Shown piece after piece: positions 37,555 to 46,378 of a stretch of 46,408 bases of DNA; the first letter of the stretch is position 1, and every line of letters starts with the position of its first letter. The stretch spans positions 1 through 46,408 of the forward strand of contig NZ_AUAA01000027.1 of assembly GCF_000428485.1 (NCBI RefSeq). Direction: 5' to 3'. The position numbers and the translations under genes were made by a program. A model generated the notes under the pieces. The model did not search any database and was not told where the DNA came from. It saw nothing but the letters and a program-made list of their open reading frames with translations. This stretch comes from Epilithonimonas tenax DSM 16811 (lineage in GTDB: Bacteria; Bacteroidota; Bacteroidia; Flavobacteriales; Weeksellaceae).

Positions 37555-38424
37555 ATGAAAAATATATACACAATACTTTTCGCAGCCACAGCCATTATTT
37601 CACAGGCACAAGTAGGAATCAACACATCCAATCCACAGGTAACCTTATCCATTGGTGATGATAACAGCGGACTTGAGAGGAATCAGGAAGATGTTCTTTC
37701 GCTAGTGACAGCAAACGCAAACCGTTTAAAAATTTCACAAAACGGAAATGTCGGCATAAACAATGAAACACCTGCAAAAATACTTGACATCAATGCCAAC
37801 AATGATTTTATCAGGCTTAATAATTTAAAAACTCTAACTTCCTCTGATCCATATTATCTTGTTTATAACAAAACTAATGGAGATGTGTATAAAATGCCAA
37901 TACAGCCAAAAGCAGGACAAATTCTTCGGGTTCCTCTGGTTGCAAATAATTATACCGCAAATTCTGCATCCAGCATTCAGTTTAATACGGGTGGAACCAA
38001 TATACCTGCTCCTTCGGGTCTGACTGCTTTTCCAAATTACATCAACACCATCAGTGATGATTTTGTGAGTTATCCTGTAACAATCGCAACCAATGAAATT
38101 AATAATATCCCTCCCGGAACCTATAAAATTATTCTCAAATTATGCGGCGGATTCCTGAATGGAAATGACAACCAGCGAGTCGATATCGGAATGACAACTT
38201 CCACAGGAGGTGGTTTCGTAGATTATTCCTTTTCGGAAGGGATTATTTCTAATTGGTCCAATACCGATGCTACCGATAAAACAGGTTATTTCACGGATGT
38301 CATAAAATTTACGGCTCCCAATAATTCCATCAAATTTAAAATAGACGTCAAGGATAGTCCTTTTAATATGGAATTCTCTTATAGCGAAATACACAGAAAC
38401 ATACTAATATTAGAAAGATTATAA
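37555..38424 (+). CDS. Tandem secreted protein 2 (VGI-repeat, unknown)
   Basis: A 289-residue paralogue of the proteins on both sides. Signal peptide MKNIYTILFAATAIISQAQ, then VGINTSNPQVTLSIGDDNSG, NVGINNETPAKILDINANNDFIR, and the C-terminal half with NYINTI, IPPGTYKIILKL, DKTGYFTD and NILILERL. An in-frame GTG at 37546 could start it three codons earlier, but the ATG at 37555 gives the better signal peptide. It lies 14 nt behind gene 1 and 2 nt before gene 3, so one transcript is expected. Confidence 0.75.
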   Translation: MKNIYTILFAATAIISQAQVGINTSNPQVTLSIGDDNSGLERNQEDVLSLVTANANRLKISQNGNVGINNETPAKILDINANNDFIRLNNLKTLTSSDPYYLVYNKTNGDVYKMPIQPKAGQILRVPLVANNYTANSASSIQFNTGGTNIPAPSGLTAFPNYINTISDDFVSYPVTIATNEINNIPPGTYKIILKLCGGFLNGNDNQRVDIGMTTSTGGGFVDYSFSEGIISNWSNTDATDKTGYFTDVIKFTAPNNSIKFKIDVKDSPFNMEFSYSEIHRNILILERL

Positions 38425-38426
38425 AA

Positions 38427-39326
38427 ATGAAAAAAATATATACACTCGGTTTTATCGCATTGATTTTTTCCGCCAAATCACAGGTCGGAATATATAAAGA
38501 GAGTACTGGTAATTTTTCAACCCCAAAAATTACCCTTGCCATAGGTGATGACGATACCGGAATCCAATGGAACTCTGTGAACAATATTTCGCTCACTACA
38601 AACAATTCACCAAGAATCACAATTGATGCTAACGCCAATGTCGGGATCAATCAAACCAATCCAAATTATAAATTGGATATTGATGCATCCAATGATGCCC
38701 TGCGAATGATGAACCTCAAAGATCAATCCGCCAATACATTTACCCAATTTTTGGCAATAGACAAAATCACAGGAGAAATAGGCGTGAAAACAAATCCTTC
38801 TTCTCTGGGACAATTTTTACGTTTGCCGATAGTTGACGAAGTATATAACGCCGGCTCAACTACCACGTTGAATTTTTCCGCAGCAAGAGAGCCTGCGCCC
38901 AACAATTCTGAAAACTACATCAATACAATTTCCGGCATTTTGGTCAACGATGTCGCAAATACAGTAACACTGCAGGAAGGTGTCTATTCTATCAACCTAA
39001 AAATTGTGGGTATTTTTAAAGGTCTGAATGACAATAACCAAGTAAATGTACGCTTTACCGTAAACGGAAATCTCTATGATTACCAACCAGGAATCATCTA
39101 TGGTTATGCTGGCGAAAATGCAGACAGTTTTAACAATGGTGAAGCCAATGACAGCAGGAAAACAGGTTATTTTCAGGAAACGCTTATTGTGCCTGCCTCT
39201 GGTGCCACTATTTCCTTCGCTCTGGATGCGATCAACAATAATTTTCACTTATATCAATCGTTCATTCCTTCGGGCTCTACAGGGAATTCCTCGCGTACAG
39301 TTCTTACAATTAATCGTTTGAAATAA
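38427..39326 (+). CDS. Tandem secreted protein 3 (VGI-repeat, unknown)
   Basis: A 299-residue third paralogue. Signal peptide MKKIYTLGFIALIFSAKSQ, then VGIYKESTG, TLAIGDDDTGIQWNS, NVGINQTNPNYKLDIDASND, and the shared C-terminal half with NYINTI, LQEGVYSINLKIVG, RKTGYFQE and TVLTINRLK. The N-terminal VGI segment carries an insertion relative to genes 1 and 2. The weak hairpin at 39347-39380 after it has no T-tract, so the transcription end is not clear. Confidence 0.75.
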   Translation: MKKIYTLGFIALIFSAKSQVGIYKESTGNFSTPKITLAIGDDDTGIQWNSVNNISLTTNNSPRITIDANANVGINQTNPNYKLDIDASNDALRMMNLKDQSANTFTQFLAIDKITGEIGVKTNPSSLGQFLRLPIVDEVYNAGSTTTLNFSAAREPAPNNSENYINTISGILVNDVANTVTLQEGVYSINLKIVGIFKGLNDNNQVNVRFTVNGNLYDYQPGIIYGYAGENADSFNNGEANDSRKTGYFQETLIVPASGATISFALDAINNNFHLYQSFIPSGSTGNSSRTVLTINRLK

Positions 39327-39425
39327 AAATTTAATTTTAATGTAACACCTTTCGGAATTGCAGAACTCTTGAAAGGTTTCAAAATAATTGCCTTATATAC
39401 TACAAAATCATTTGTTTAATAGATT

Positions 39426-40349
39426 TCAAAACCACCCTTTCCTTTTTTCTTTAGGAATGAATGTCCAAGCCAGAATCCGGCTGATTTTCTGACCTTGCGC
39501 CATATCGATGGCTTTGAATTCTGGGACTTTGAGGTTTTTCAACAAGGTCGTGAGCTGGTGGAGGTTGTCTTTTTTGGAAACCAAAGTGGTGAACCACAAA
39601 ACCTGCGACTTGAACTGGACACTTTCGTTGATCATTTTCTTGATGAAAGCTTCCTCGCCGCCTTCGCACCAAAGCTCGGACTGATTGCCGCCGAAGTTGA
39701 GAATTGGTTTTTGAATTTTGTTGTTTCTTAGATTTTTGGTTTTTCTGCGATTGCCCTGCAATGCGTCTTCCGCGGACTCGTGGAAAGGCGGATTACACAT
39801 CGAGAATGAGAATTTGTCTTCTGGCGATATTATATTTGTAAAGATCAAATCACAATCTGGTTGGAATTTCAAGTGGATACCTTTTGACAAGTCCGGATTG
39901 CTGTCTAAAATCTTCTGCGCGTTTTCCAGAGAATCTTTATTAATATCCGTTCCCAAAATTTTCCATCCGTATGAACTATTGGCAATCACGGGATAAACGA
40001 GGTTTGCACCGGTTCCGACATCCAAACCTGTGACCAAATTTCCTGTTGGAATCTCGCCATTTTCTTCCGCTAATAAATCTGCCAAATAATGAACATAGTC
40101 TGCTCTGCCAGGAATCGGCGGACAAAGATTACCTTCCGGAATATCCCAATCTTTGACATTGTAATATTTCAAAAGTAAAGCTTTATTGAGTAATTTGACC
40201 GCTCGTGGAAGGCTGAAATTAATTGTCAAAGTGTCGTAATCGTTTTTGAAAACGTAATGTTTGAGTTCGGGAACTGATGCAATCAATTCTTCGAAATCGT
40301 AGGAATTGCGGTGGCTATTTCTTGGATGAAGGCTGGATTTATCGGTCAT
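39426..40349 (-). CDS. rlmF: 23S rRNA (adenine-1618 N6) methyltransferase
   Basis: SAM-dependent methyltransferase that modifies A1618 of 23S rRNA. The 307-residue protein begins with the family signature LHPRNSHRNSYDFEEL, followed by WDIPEGNLCPPIPGRADYVHYLADLL, the SAM motif GLDVGTGANLVYPVI, GTDINKDSLENA, and the catalytic CNPPFHES. The start overlaps the stop of the cytochrome gene by one base (TAATG), so it relies on coupled translation from that gene. Length matches the family. Confidence 0.93.
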   Translation of the reverse strand: MTDKSSLHPRNSHRNSYDFEELIASVPELKHYVFKNDYDTLTINFSLPRAVKLLNKALLLKYYNVKDWDIPEGNLCPPIPGRADYVHYLADLLAEENGEIPTGNLVTGLDVGTGANLVYPVIANSSYGWKILGTDINKDSLENAQKILDSNPDLSKGIHLKFQPDCDLIFTNIISPEDKFSFSMCNPPFHESAEDALQGNRRKTKNLRNNKIQKPILNFGGNQSELWCEGGEEAFIKKMINESVQFKSQVLWFTTLVSKKDNLHQLTTLLKNLKVPEFKAIDMAQGQKISRILAWTFIPKEKRKGWF

Positions 40350-40726
40350 TATTTTGAAGATAAAATATATTGTGCCATCAATTTTGCATTTTCTTTACTG
40401 AAGCCGTGAGCAGGCATTGGTACGTCGCCCCAAACGCCAGAGCTTCCCTTGATGATTTTACCGGCCAACATTTCTATATTTTCTGGTGTGTTCTCATATT
40501 TTGCAGCCACTTCTTTGTAAGACGGACCAATCATTTTCTCATCCATCTTGTGGCAACCCAAGCAATCTGCACCTTCTATGAGCGACTGACCTTCGGCAAC
40601 AGGATCCGTAATGACTTTTGCTACCGGAGCTTCTTCCTCCACTAACACCTCTTTGTTTCCTGAATTTTCTGATTTGGAGCAGGAAAATAATGTGAGTAAA
40701 ACTGTTGCGATCAATATTCTTTTCAT
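40349..40726 (-). CDS. Cytochrome c lipoprotein
   Basis: A 125-residue class I cytochrome c anchored as a lipoprotein (lipobox LFSC, Cys16), with a Glu-rich linker before the haem domain. The haem site is CLGCH (Cys55, Cys58, His59), and Met104 in GDVPMPAHGF is the likely sixth ligand. Small c-type cytochromes of this kind pass electrons in the periplasm to terminal oxidases. Its partner is not in the window. It is followed by rlmF with overlapping stop/start, an unusual pairing of respiration and rRNA modification. Promoter box at 40742-40749. Confidence 0.9.
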   Translation of the reverse strand: MKRILIATVLLTLFSCSKSENSGNKEVLVEEEAPVAKVITDPVAEGQSLIEGADCLGCHKMDEKMIGPSYKEVAAKYENTPENIEMLAGKIIKGSSGVWGDVPMPAHGFSKENAKLMAQYILSSK

Positions 40727-40741
40727 TTTTCAACTTTTGCC

Positions 40742-40749
40742 CAAATATA
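40742..40749 (-). promoter_or_regulatory. Cytochrome-rlmF promoter -7 box
   Basis: TATATTTG on the minus strand, 15 nt before the ATG. It lies 6 nt past the upstream gene's terminator hairpin. Confidence 0.6.
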
Positions 40750-40755
40750 AATAAA

Positions 40756-40782
40756 AAAGACATCCTAAAAAAGGATGTCTTT
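40756..40782 (-). terminator. M36 protease terminator
   Basis: On the minus strand AAAGACATCC / GGATGTCTTT (10 bp) with a T-rich loop is followed by T residues and then directly by the next promoter box. Confidence 0.85.
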
Positions 40783-40805
40783 GTATGATAATTATTAAAA
40801 TTAGA

Positions 40806-43376
40806 TTATTTTTTAATGATTACTTTCTCACTAAAATCGACAGCAAGGCCAGTGCCTTTCACCACGTAAATACCGTTTGGCAAAGAAGCTACATTGACTG
40901 TACTGTTATCAGATAAATTAAGATGGTCTTCCAAAACCAGTTTGCCGGAAGCGTCATAAATCTTAACCATCGTTTTCCCTAAAGTAGCAGACCCACTTTT
41001 GATATGAATCTCGTTCTTAGCAGGATTAGGATAGACCACAAATTGATCTTTCTGCACATCTGCCACTGCAAGATTACACTCTGCAGGCACCGTGAAATCT
41101 TCAACCTGATCATTCATCCCGGCTCCGGTACCTATAATAGATCCCGATGCAGCATTGACACCCAAACCTCTTTTAGCAAAGACATTCCAGATCATGCATT
41201 TGTCTGCACCACCCGTCATTGCGAGATCTGCCGCAATAATTGCATTTCTGCCTTTCACAAATGTAGGACTACAGCCCTGTAATTTCAGACCATTCATAAC
41301 CAACTGTAACACTCTTCCGCTTCCGGAATCCGGTGCCGCAATAACGTCTGACGCATAACCATATTTCTCAACCATTTTCCAGTGAAGATCCCAAAGCATT
41401 GTGGCCCATATAAAACCAACAGAATGCACGTTGACAGCAGTAACGCCATTAGAAACATAAGTCATCCCATTGGTATTGCCATAAGTATAAGCGTTGATTT
41501 CGGGATCTAAAGAATACTGAGCCGGTCTTATTCCCGTACCTTCAATAGGTTCATTTATAGCAAACGTCCCAATTCCTCTTGGTATGGATGCGTTATCACC
41601 AGGGCGATTGGTGAGCATCAAAGCGAAGAAATCAGACCATCCTTCTCCCATCTGCTCATTATCAGAACTTGTACTTAGACAAGAGTAGCCATTACCAGTA
41701 TTTCTGTTGGAAATCCCGTGACCATATTCGTGAGCCACGATTCCGTTGTCCAAACTGCCATCTATCCAAATACTTTCGTCCTTGATATTTGCATTCACTG
41801 CAGTAGTGTTCAATTTTGATTTTATTAATTCACCTTCGGTATTTTCTACCAGAACTCCAGGAATCGTTACGGTATCATCTGTGCCTCCCATATTGCCAAC
41901 AGCTGGAGAATCTGCAGCATTGTACACAATAACGCCTAATGCGCCTTTATCCTGAGCACTTTTGAATTTCACTGTGAAATTACATTCACCCCTTTCTATC
42001 AGCGCTATTTTACCGCTTAGATTGGTATTGCTTAATGTTGTACAACCTTTGATCGGCGAAACCAAAACGACATCAGCAGTTACAGGATTGGTAGAAATAT
42101 CTGGACCGAAATCTGTATTGATACCAACAACAGGATTTCTGCCTACCAACTCGGAAGGTGCATTGTAAGAAAGGAAATTTTGAGATTTTGGACCCCAAAG
42201 ATACATCTGCATTCTTGGCACGCCGCCATCTGCAGGGGTAGAAAAGTTAGCATTATCTGTTCCGCCGCCATCGCGTGCTTCTGCTCTCACGTAGTCATTA
42301 CCAGCTCCACCTTTCCCAAAATTATTCATTTGGAAATTTCTCGCAGATTCTGTAAAACCGTATTTATAAAAAATATCATGCATTTTGTTGTTCATATAGA
42401 ACAACTGGGTGATTGCCGCATTGGTATATTGTGCCGGCGGTGTATTGACATCCAGAGGAAAATCAAACAATCTGGTGCTACCGCCTTCTGCAACATCTCC
42501 AACAACATTTGTATTGGTATAATCTGTATAAGCATAGGCATTATTACCGCGTGTGTAAGTATAATGTGTGGTTCCGTCCGAATGCCATCCTTCCGGAGAA
42601 GCATCTAACAGCCAAGGGTTGGAAACCAAAGATCTGTTACCAAATGTCGGCGCTTCCAATGGCAATTCGAAAACCCGGTACGAAGCATTATCAGGTGCTA
42701 AAATCCCATTGCTCGCTTTTGGCTGATCTGCATTTTGTTCCAATTTTAAAGAAGCTATTCTTTCAGGGCTGGTGTAGGAATGCTTATCAAATTTACAAGA
42801 AACCAAGAGATTATTTCTTTCAAGAATATCTCCGTTGCTGGCATTTACCAAAACATTCCAATAGTTACTGCTATCCGCTTCCTCGAAGTTAATTTCGTAC
42901 GCTAAAACCAACTGATTATCTTTTTTAAAATAAACGGTTTTGCTCAGAATACTATTTTCTTTTCCGCTTTCAAAGGTATATTTTGGACTGTTTTTAAGTT
43001 TAAGGTTTTTAAGAACAGAATCAAAAGCCGCATTGGAACTGATTCCCTCTCTTTTTGAACTAACCGTTACAGATGAAAGATCTGAAAAATTATCTGAAAA
43101 ATGAGAAACAGCATTATCCCTTATCAACGCAGATGAAATGGCGTTAAAAACAGGAATCCCGTCATAAGTCTGCTGCACATTAACAACAGTTCCCTTCAAA
43201 CTTTCTGACCGATCAGAATTCGTTATTTTTATTTCGCTTGCTGTAATCTTCTTGTATTTCTGATTGGTAGAAATATAATTCTTCACAACAGACTCATAAT
43301 TCTGAGCCTGAATAAATGAAAATGCAAAAAAAGCGGCAATGGTAATTCCGCGGTTGAGAGAATTGATGTTCTTCAT
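40806..43376 (-). CDS. Secreted M36-family metalloprotease with T9SS sorting domain
   Basis: An 856-residue exported zinc protease. Layout: signal peptide (GITIAAFFAFSFIQAQ), an FTP/PepSY-type propeptide (about 30-200), the M36 fungalysin-like catalytic part with zinc motif HEYGH (His549, His553) and third ligand Glu578 in MGEGWSDFFAL, a protease-associated domain inserted at about 415-510 (CTTLSNTNLSGKIALIERGECNF onward), and a C-terminal type IX secretion sorting domain from about residue 783 (VVYPNPAKNEIHI to SEKVIIKK). It is thus likely delivered to the surface or outside by the T9SS. It is a single gene, divergent from dus. Confidence 0.93.
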   Translation of the reverse strand: MKNINSLNRGITIAAFFAFSFIQAQNYESVVKNYISTNQKYKKITASEIKITNSDRSESLKGTVVNVQQTYDGIPVFNAISSALIRDNAVSHFSDNFSDLSSVTVSSKREGISSNAAFDSVLKNLKLKNSPKYTFESGKENSILSKTVYFKKDNQLVLAYEINFEEADSSNYWNVLVNASNGDILERNNLLVSCKFDKHSYTSPERIASLKLEQNADQPKASNGILAPDNASYRVFELPLEAPTFGNRSLVSNPWLLDASPEGWHSDGTTHYTYTRGNNAYAYTDYTNTNVVGDVAEGGSTRLFDFPLDVNTPPAQYTNAAITQLFYMNNKMHDIFYKYGFTESARNFQMNNFGKGGAGNDYVRAEARDGGGTDNANFSTPADGGVPRMQMYLWGPKSQNFLSYNAPSELVGRNPVVGINTDFGPDISTNPVTADVVLVSPIKGCTTLSNTNLSGKIALIERGECNFTVKFKSAQDKGALGVIVYNAADSPAVGNMGGTDDTVTIPGVLVENTEGELIKSKLNTTAVNANIKDESIWIDGSLDNGIVAHEYGHGISNRNTGNGYSCLSTSSDNEQMGEGWSDFFALMLTNRPGDNASIPRGIGTFAINEPIEGTGIRPAQYSLDPEINAYTYGNTNGMTYVSNGVTAVNVHSVGFIWATMLWDLHWKMVEKYGYASDVIAAPDSGSGRVLQLVMNGLKLQGCSPTFVKGRNAIIAADLAMTGGADKCMIWNVFAKRGLGVNAASGSIIGTGAGMNDQVEDFTVPAECNLAVADVQKDQFVVYPNPAKNEIHIKSGSATLGKTMVKIYDASGKLVLEDHLNLSDNSTVNVASLPNGIYVVKGTGLAVDFSEKVIIKK

Positions 43377-43534
43377 ATCATATCTATTTTATTAATAAAG
43401 CCAGCAATTTAGGTATTATTAGACATAATAAACACACTATCCCCCAAAAATTTGCAAAAAACACAACAATATCAGAAAACAAGTACAAACAACACGGAAA
43501 GAACAAAGAACCAAAAAATCCAAAATGTAATTCG

Positions 43535-43542
43535 TATTTTTG
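43535..43542 (+). promoter_or_regulatory. dus promoter -7 box, leaderless
   Basis: TATTTTTG ends 4 nt before the ATG of dus, implying a leader of about 0 nt. Confidence 0.55.
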
Positions 43543-43546
43543 CAGA

Positions 43547-44536
43547 ATGGTAAAAATTGGCAACATAGAACTTCCGGATTTTCCGCTTTTATTGGCTCCA
43601 ATGGAAGATGTGAGTGATCCACCTTTCAGAAAATTGTGCAAAATGCATGGTGCAGACCTGATGTATTCGGAATTTATTTCTTCGGAAGGCCTGATCCGTG
43701 ACGCGATAAAGAGTCGAAAAAAATTGGACATTTTCGATTACGAAAGACCTGTCGGTATTCAAATCTTTGGTGGTGATGAGGAAGCCATGGCCATGTCTGC
43801 CAGAATTGTTGAAACTGTTGAACCAGATATTGTCGACATCAATTATGGCTGTCCCGTAAAAAAAGTGGTTTGTAAAGGTGCCGGAGCAGGCGTTTTGAAA
43901 GACATTGATCTGATGGTTCGATTAACGAAAGCCGTCGTGAAATCTACCCACTTACCCGTTACAGTAAAAACCAGATTAGGTTGGGATAATGACTCTATCA
44001 ATATTGATGAAGTAGCCGAAAGACTGCAAGATGTCGGGATCAAAGCCTTGACGATCCATGCCAGAACACGTGCTCAGATGTACAAAGGCCAAGCAGATTG
44101 GGAGCATATTTCCAGAATCAAAAACAATCCGAATATCGAAATCCCGATTTTTGGAAACGGCGACGTAGACTCTCCCGAAAAAGCACTGGAATATAAAAAC
44201 AAATATAATTGTGACGGCATCATGATCGGCCGTGGTGCGATTGGCTATCCTTGGATCTTCAATGAGATCAAACACTTCTTCAACACAGGAGAACATTTGC
44301 CAGAACCCAACATTTCTGAAAGACTGGAAGCGGTTAAAAACCATGCACTCTGGTCCGTAGAATGGAAAGGTGAAAGACCAGGAATCGTTGAAATGAGACA
44401 GCATTACAGCAATTACTTCCGTGGAATTCCGCATTTTAAAGAATTTAAAACCAAGTTTCTTCAGGCCTTAACACTGGAAGAAATTGATGATATCATCGAG
44501 GAAACCAAACATTTTTACACTGAAAATATGTTCTGA
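43547..44536 (+). CDS. dusB: tRNA-dihydrouridine synthase (DusB/NifR3 type)
   Basis: FMN enzyme that reduces uridine to dihydrouridine in tRNA D-loops. The 329-residue TIM-barrel protein shows LLAPMEDVSDPPFRKLC, YSEFISSEGL, VGIQIFGGDEEAM, DINYGCPVKKVVCKGAGAG with the catalytic Cys of that loop, TVKTRLGWD, TIHARTRAQMYKG, GNGDVDSPEKALE and GIMIGRGAIGYPWIF. A terminator follows. It is assigned to the DusB/NifR3 class by overall motif style; the exact target uridine is not proven. Confidence 0.9.
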   Translation: MVKIGNIELPDFPLLLAPMEDVSDPPFRKLCKMHGADLMYSEFISSEGLIRDAIKSRKKLDIFDYERPVGIQIFGGDEEAMAMSARIVETVEPDIVDINYGCPVKKVVCKGAGAGVLKDIDLMVRLTKAVVKSTHLPVTVKTRLGWDNDSINIDEVAERLQDVGIKALTIHARTRAQMYKGQADWEHISRIKNNPNIEIPIFGNGDVDSPEKALEYKNKYNCDGIMIGRGAIGYPWIFNEIKHFFNTGEHLPEPNISERLEAVKNHALWSVEWKGERPGIVEMRQHYSNYFRGIPHFKEFKTKFLQALTLEEIDDIIEETKHFYTENMF

Positions 44537-44581
44537 TAAGGCATCAATTATCCTCAGAAGTTCGCGATGAACATACAATCT

Positions 44582-44620
44582 AAACCCTTTCAGCTTTTGA
44601 ATCGCTGAAAGGGTTTTTTA
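44582..44620 (+). terminator. dus terminator
   Basis: A perfect 13-bp stem AAACCCTTTCAGC / GCTGAAAGGGTTT followed by T residues. Confidence 0.9.
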
Positions 44621-44633
44621 CAAATACTTTTGT

Positions 44634-44650
44634 TAATTTTGTAACGTTAC
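44634..44650 (+). promoter_or_regulatory. M1 peptidase promoter and palindrome
   Basis: TAATTTTG (44634-44641) fits TAnnTTTG. It is overlapped at its last base by the perfect 10-bp palindrome GTAACGTTAC (44641-44650), which covers the expected transcription start and could be an operator. Confidence 0.45.
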
Positions 44651-44689
44651 AGGTTGTTCATTCAACTTATTAAATCAAGAAACTTAAAA

Positions 44690-46321
44690 ATGAAAAAAAT
44701 ACTTTTACTCTCGGTTCTTGCGATGGGTTTTTCTAAGGCTCAGTTTTTTGAATCTACGGAAAAATTTACCAAAACAGATTCCCTGAAAGGTTCTAACACA
44801 GAATTCAGAAACTTTTGGGACGTCAAAAAATACGACATCATTTTGGAAACTGATTTTGATAAAAAAAGCATCAAAGGAAGTAATAAAATTAGCCTTACGA
44901 TAGAAAAAGACATCAAAAACCCAACATTCCAGATTGATCTTCAACATCCAATGAAAGCGCACAATATCACCGCCAGCTTTCCTATCGCGACTAAAAAAGT
45001 GGATGGCGATTTTATTTTTTTATCAACAAATAAAAATTTCAAAAAAGGAGAAAAATTCACCATCGACATTGGGTTTTCCGGAAATCCAACCATCGCCAAG
45101 CGCGCACCGTGGGACGGCGGATGGATCTTTACCAAAGACAAAAACGGAAATCCCTGGATGACAGTTGCGGATGAAGGAATAGGTGCAAGCATCTGGCTTC
45201 CGACCAAAGATATCTGGAGTGATGAGCCGGACAACGGTGTCACTTTCGAGATCATTACACCAAAAGACCTTGTGGGCGTTGCCGGTGGAAGATTAATCAA
45301 ACAAGAAAATAGGGGTGACAAAAAATCCTGGCTTTGGGAAGTGAAGAATCCTATCAATGATTACTCGATCATCCCATCCATCGGAAAATATGTCAACTTC
45401 AAAGATAGCTTTGATGGTGAAAAAGGGAAACTTGATCTCGACTATTGGGTTTTGGATTACAACCTGAACAAGGCAAAAAGACAATTCGAGCAAGTAAAAC
45501 CGATGATGACATCCTTCGAAAGTTGGTTTGGCCCGTATCCTTTTTATGAAGATTCTTACAAATTGGTAGAATCCCCGCATCTTGGAATGGAGCATCAGAG
45601 CAATGTGGCGTATGGAAATCACTATGCGAATGGCTACCTTGGGACCGACCTCTCGGGCACAGGAATCGGTTTGAGATTCGACTACATCATCATTCACGAA
45701 TCCGGACACGAGTGGTTTGCTAATAACATCACCGCAAAAGACCAGGCCGATATGTGGATTCACGAGGCTTTCACAGATTATTCGGAAACTTTATACATAG
45801 AAAGTCTTTGGGGCAAAACCGATGCTGACAAATATCTGCAAGGATTGCGAGATAAAATAGCGAATGACAAACCGATCATCGGGCAATACGGCGTGAGAAA
45901 TGAAGGCAGCGGCGATATGTACTACAAAGGTGCAAATATGATCCACACCATCCGGACAGTAATGGATCAGGATGAAAAGTTCCGTCAGATCCTAAGGGGT
46001 CTTAATAAAGATTTCTACCATCAGACCGTTACAACCCAACAGATCGAGAAATATTTTTCTGATAAATCCGGAATCGATTTGTCTTCAATTTTCAACCAAT
46101 ATCTGAGAACGGTAAAAATCCCTACGCTGGAATACAAACAAAACGGAAAACAATTGACCTACAAATGGACCAACGTGATTCCCAATTTGAAGCTCCCAAT
46201 CAGATTGGCAGACGGACAAGAATTGAAACCTACGGAACAAGCGCAAACCGTCCCATTGAAATCTGACAAAGCGGTAGAGTTCAACAAGAATTATTACATC
46301 CAAGTCAAACAAGTTCAGTAA
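44690..46321 (+). CDS. M1-family aminopeptidase, secreted
   Basis: A 543-residue exported zinc aminopeptidase that would trim N-terminal residues from peptides. Signal peptide MKKILLLSVLAMGFSKAQ. The gluzincin site is HESGH (His336, Glu337, His340) with third ligand Glu359 in IHEAFTDYSE, exactly the HExxH-18-E spacing of family M1. The substrate N-terminus motif is GMEH (within HLGMEHQSN) instead of the usual GAMEN/GGMEN form. Start 44690 is preferred to a TTG 36 nt upstream. Lacking a type IX sorting domain, it is probably periplasmic. Confidence 0.92.
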   Translation: MKKILLLSVLAMGFSKAQFFESTEKFTKTDSLKGSNTEFRNFWDVKKYDIILETDFDKKSIKGSNKISLTIEKDIKNPTFQIDLQHPMKAHNITASFPIATKKVDGDFIFLSTNKNFKKGEKFTIDIGFSGNPTIAKRAPWDGGWIFTKDKNGNPWMTVADEGIGASIWLPTKDIWSDEPDNGVTFEIITPKDLVGVAGGRLIKQENRGDKKSWLWEVKNPINDYSIIPSIGKYVNFKDSFDGEKGKLDLDYWVLDYNLNKAKRQFEQVKPMMTSFESWFGPYPFYEDSYKLVESPHLGMEHQSNVAYGNHYANGYLGTDLSGTGIGLRFDYIIIHESGHEWFANNITAKDQADMWIHEAFTDYSETLYIESLWGKTDADKYLQGLRDKIANDKPIIGQYGVRNEGSGDMYYKGANMIHTIRTVMDQDEKFRQILRGLNKDFYHQTVTTQQIEKYFSDKSGIDLSSIFNQYLRTVKIPTLEYKQNGKQLTYKWTNVIPNLKLPIRLADGQELKPTEQAQTVPLKSDKAVEFNKNYYIQVKQVQ

Positions 46322-46344
46322 GATTTCATTACATTTATTCTATT

Positions 46345-46378
46345 AAAACCATTTCAAATTTATCTTTGAAATGGTTTT
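46345..46378 (+). terminator. M1 peptidase terminator
   Basis: A 14-bp stem AAAACCATTTCAAA / TTTGAAATGGTTTT with the loop TTTATC; the T-tract after the stem is short. Confidence 0.75.

Noticed and set aside
36611-39326. The tandem secreted proteins as prophage tail fibres
   Set aside because: The N-terminal VGI repeats resemble fibre proteins, but each protein has a signal peptide and no other phage gene is nearby.
39347-39380. A hairpin after the third tandem secreted-protein gene as a terminator
   Set aside because: The stem (ACCTTTC/GAAAGGT) is short with a long loop and no T-tract on either strand.
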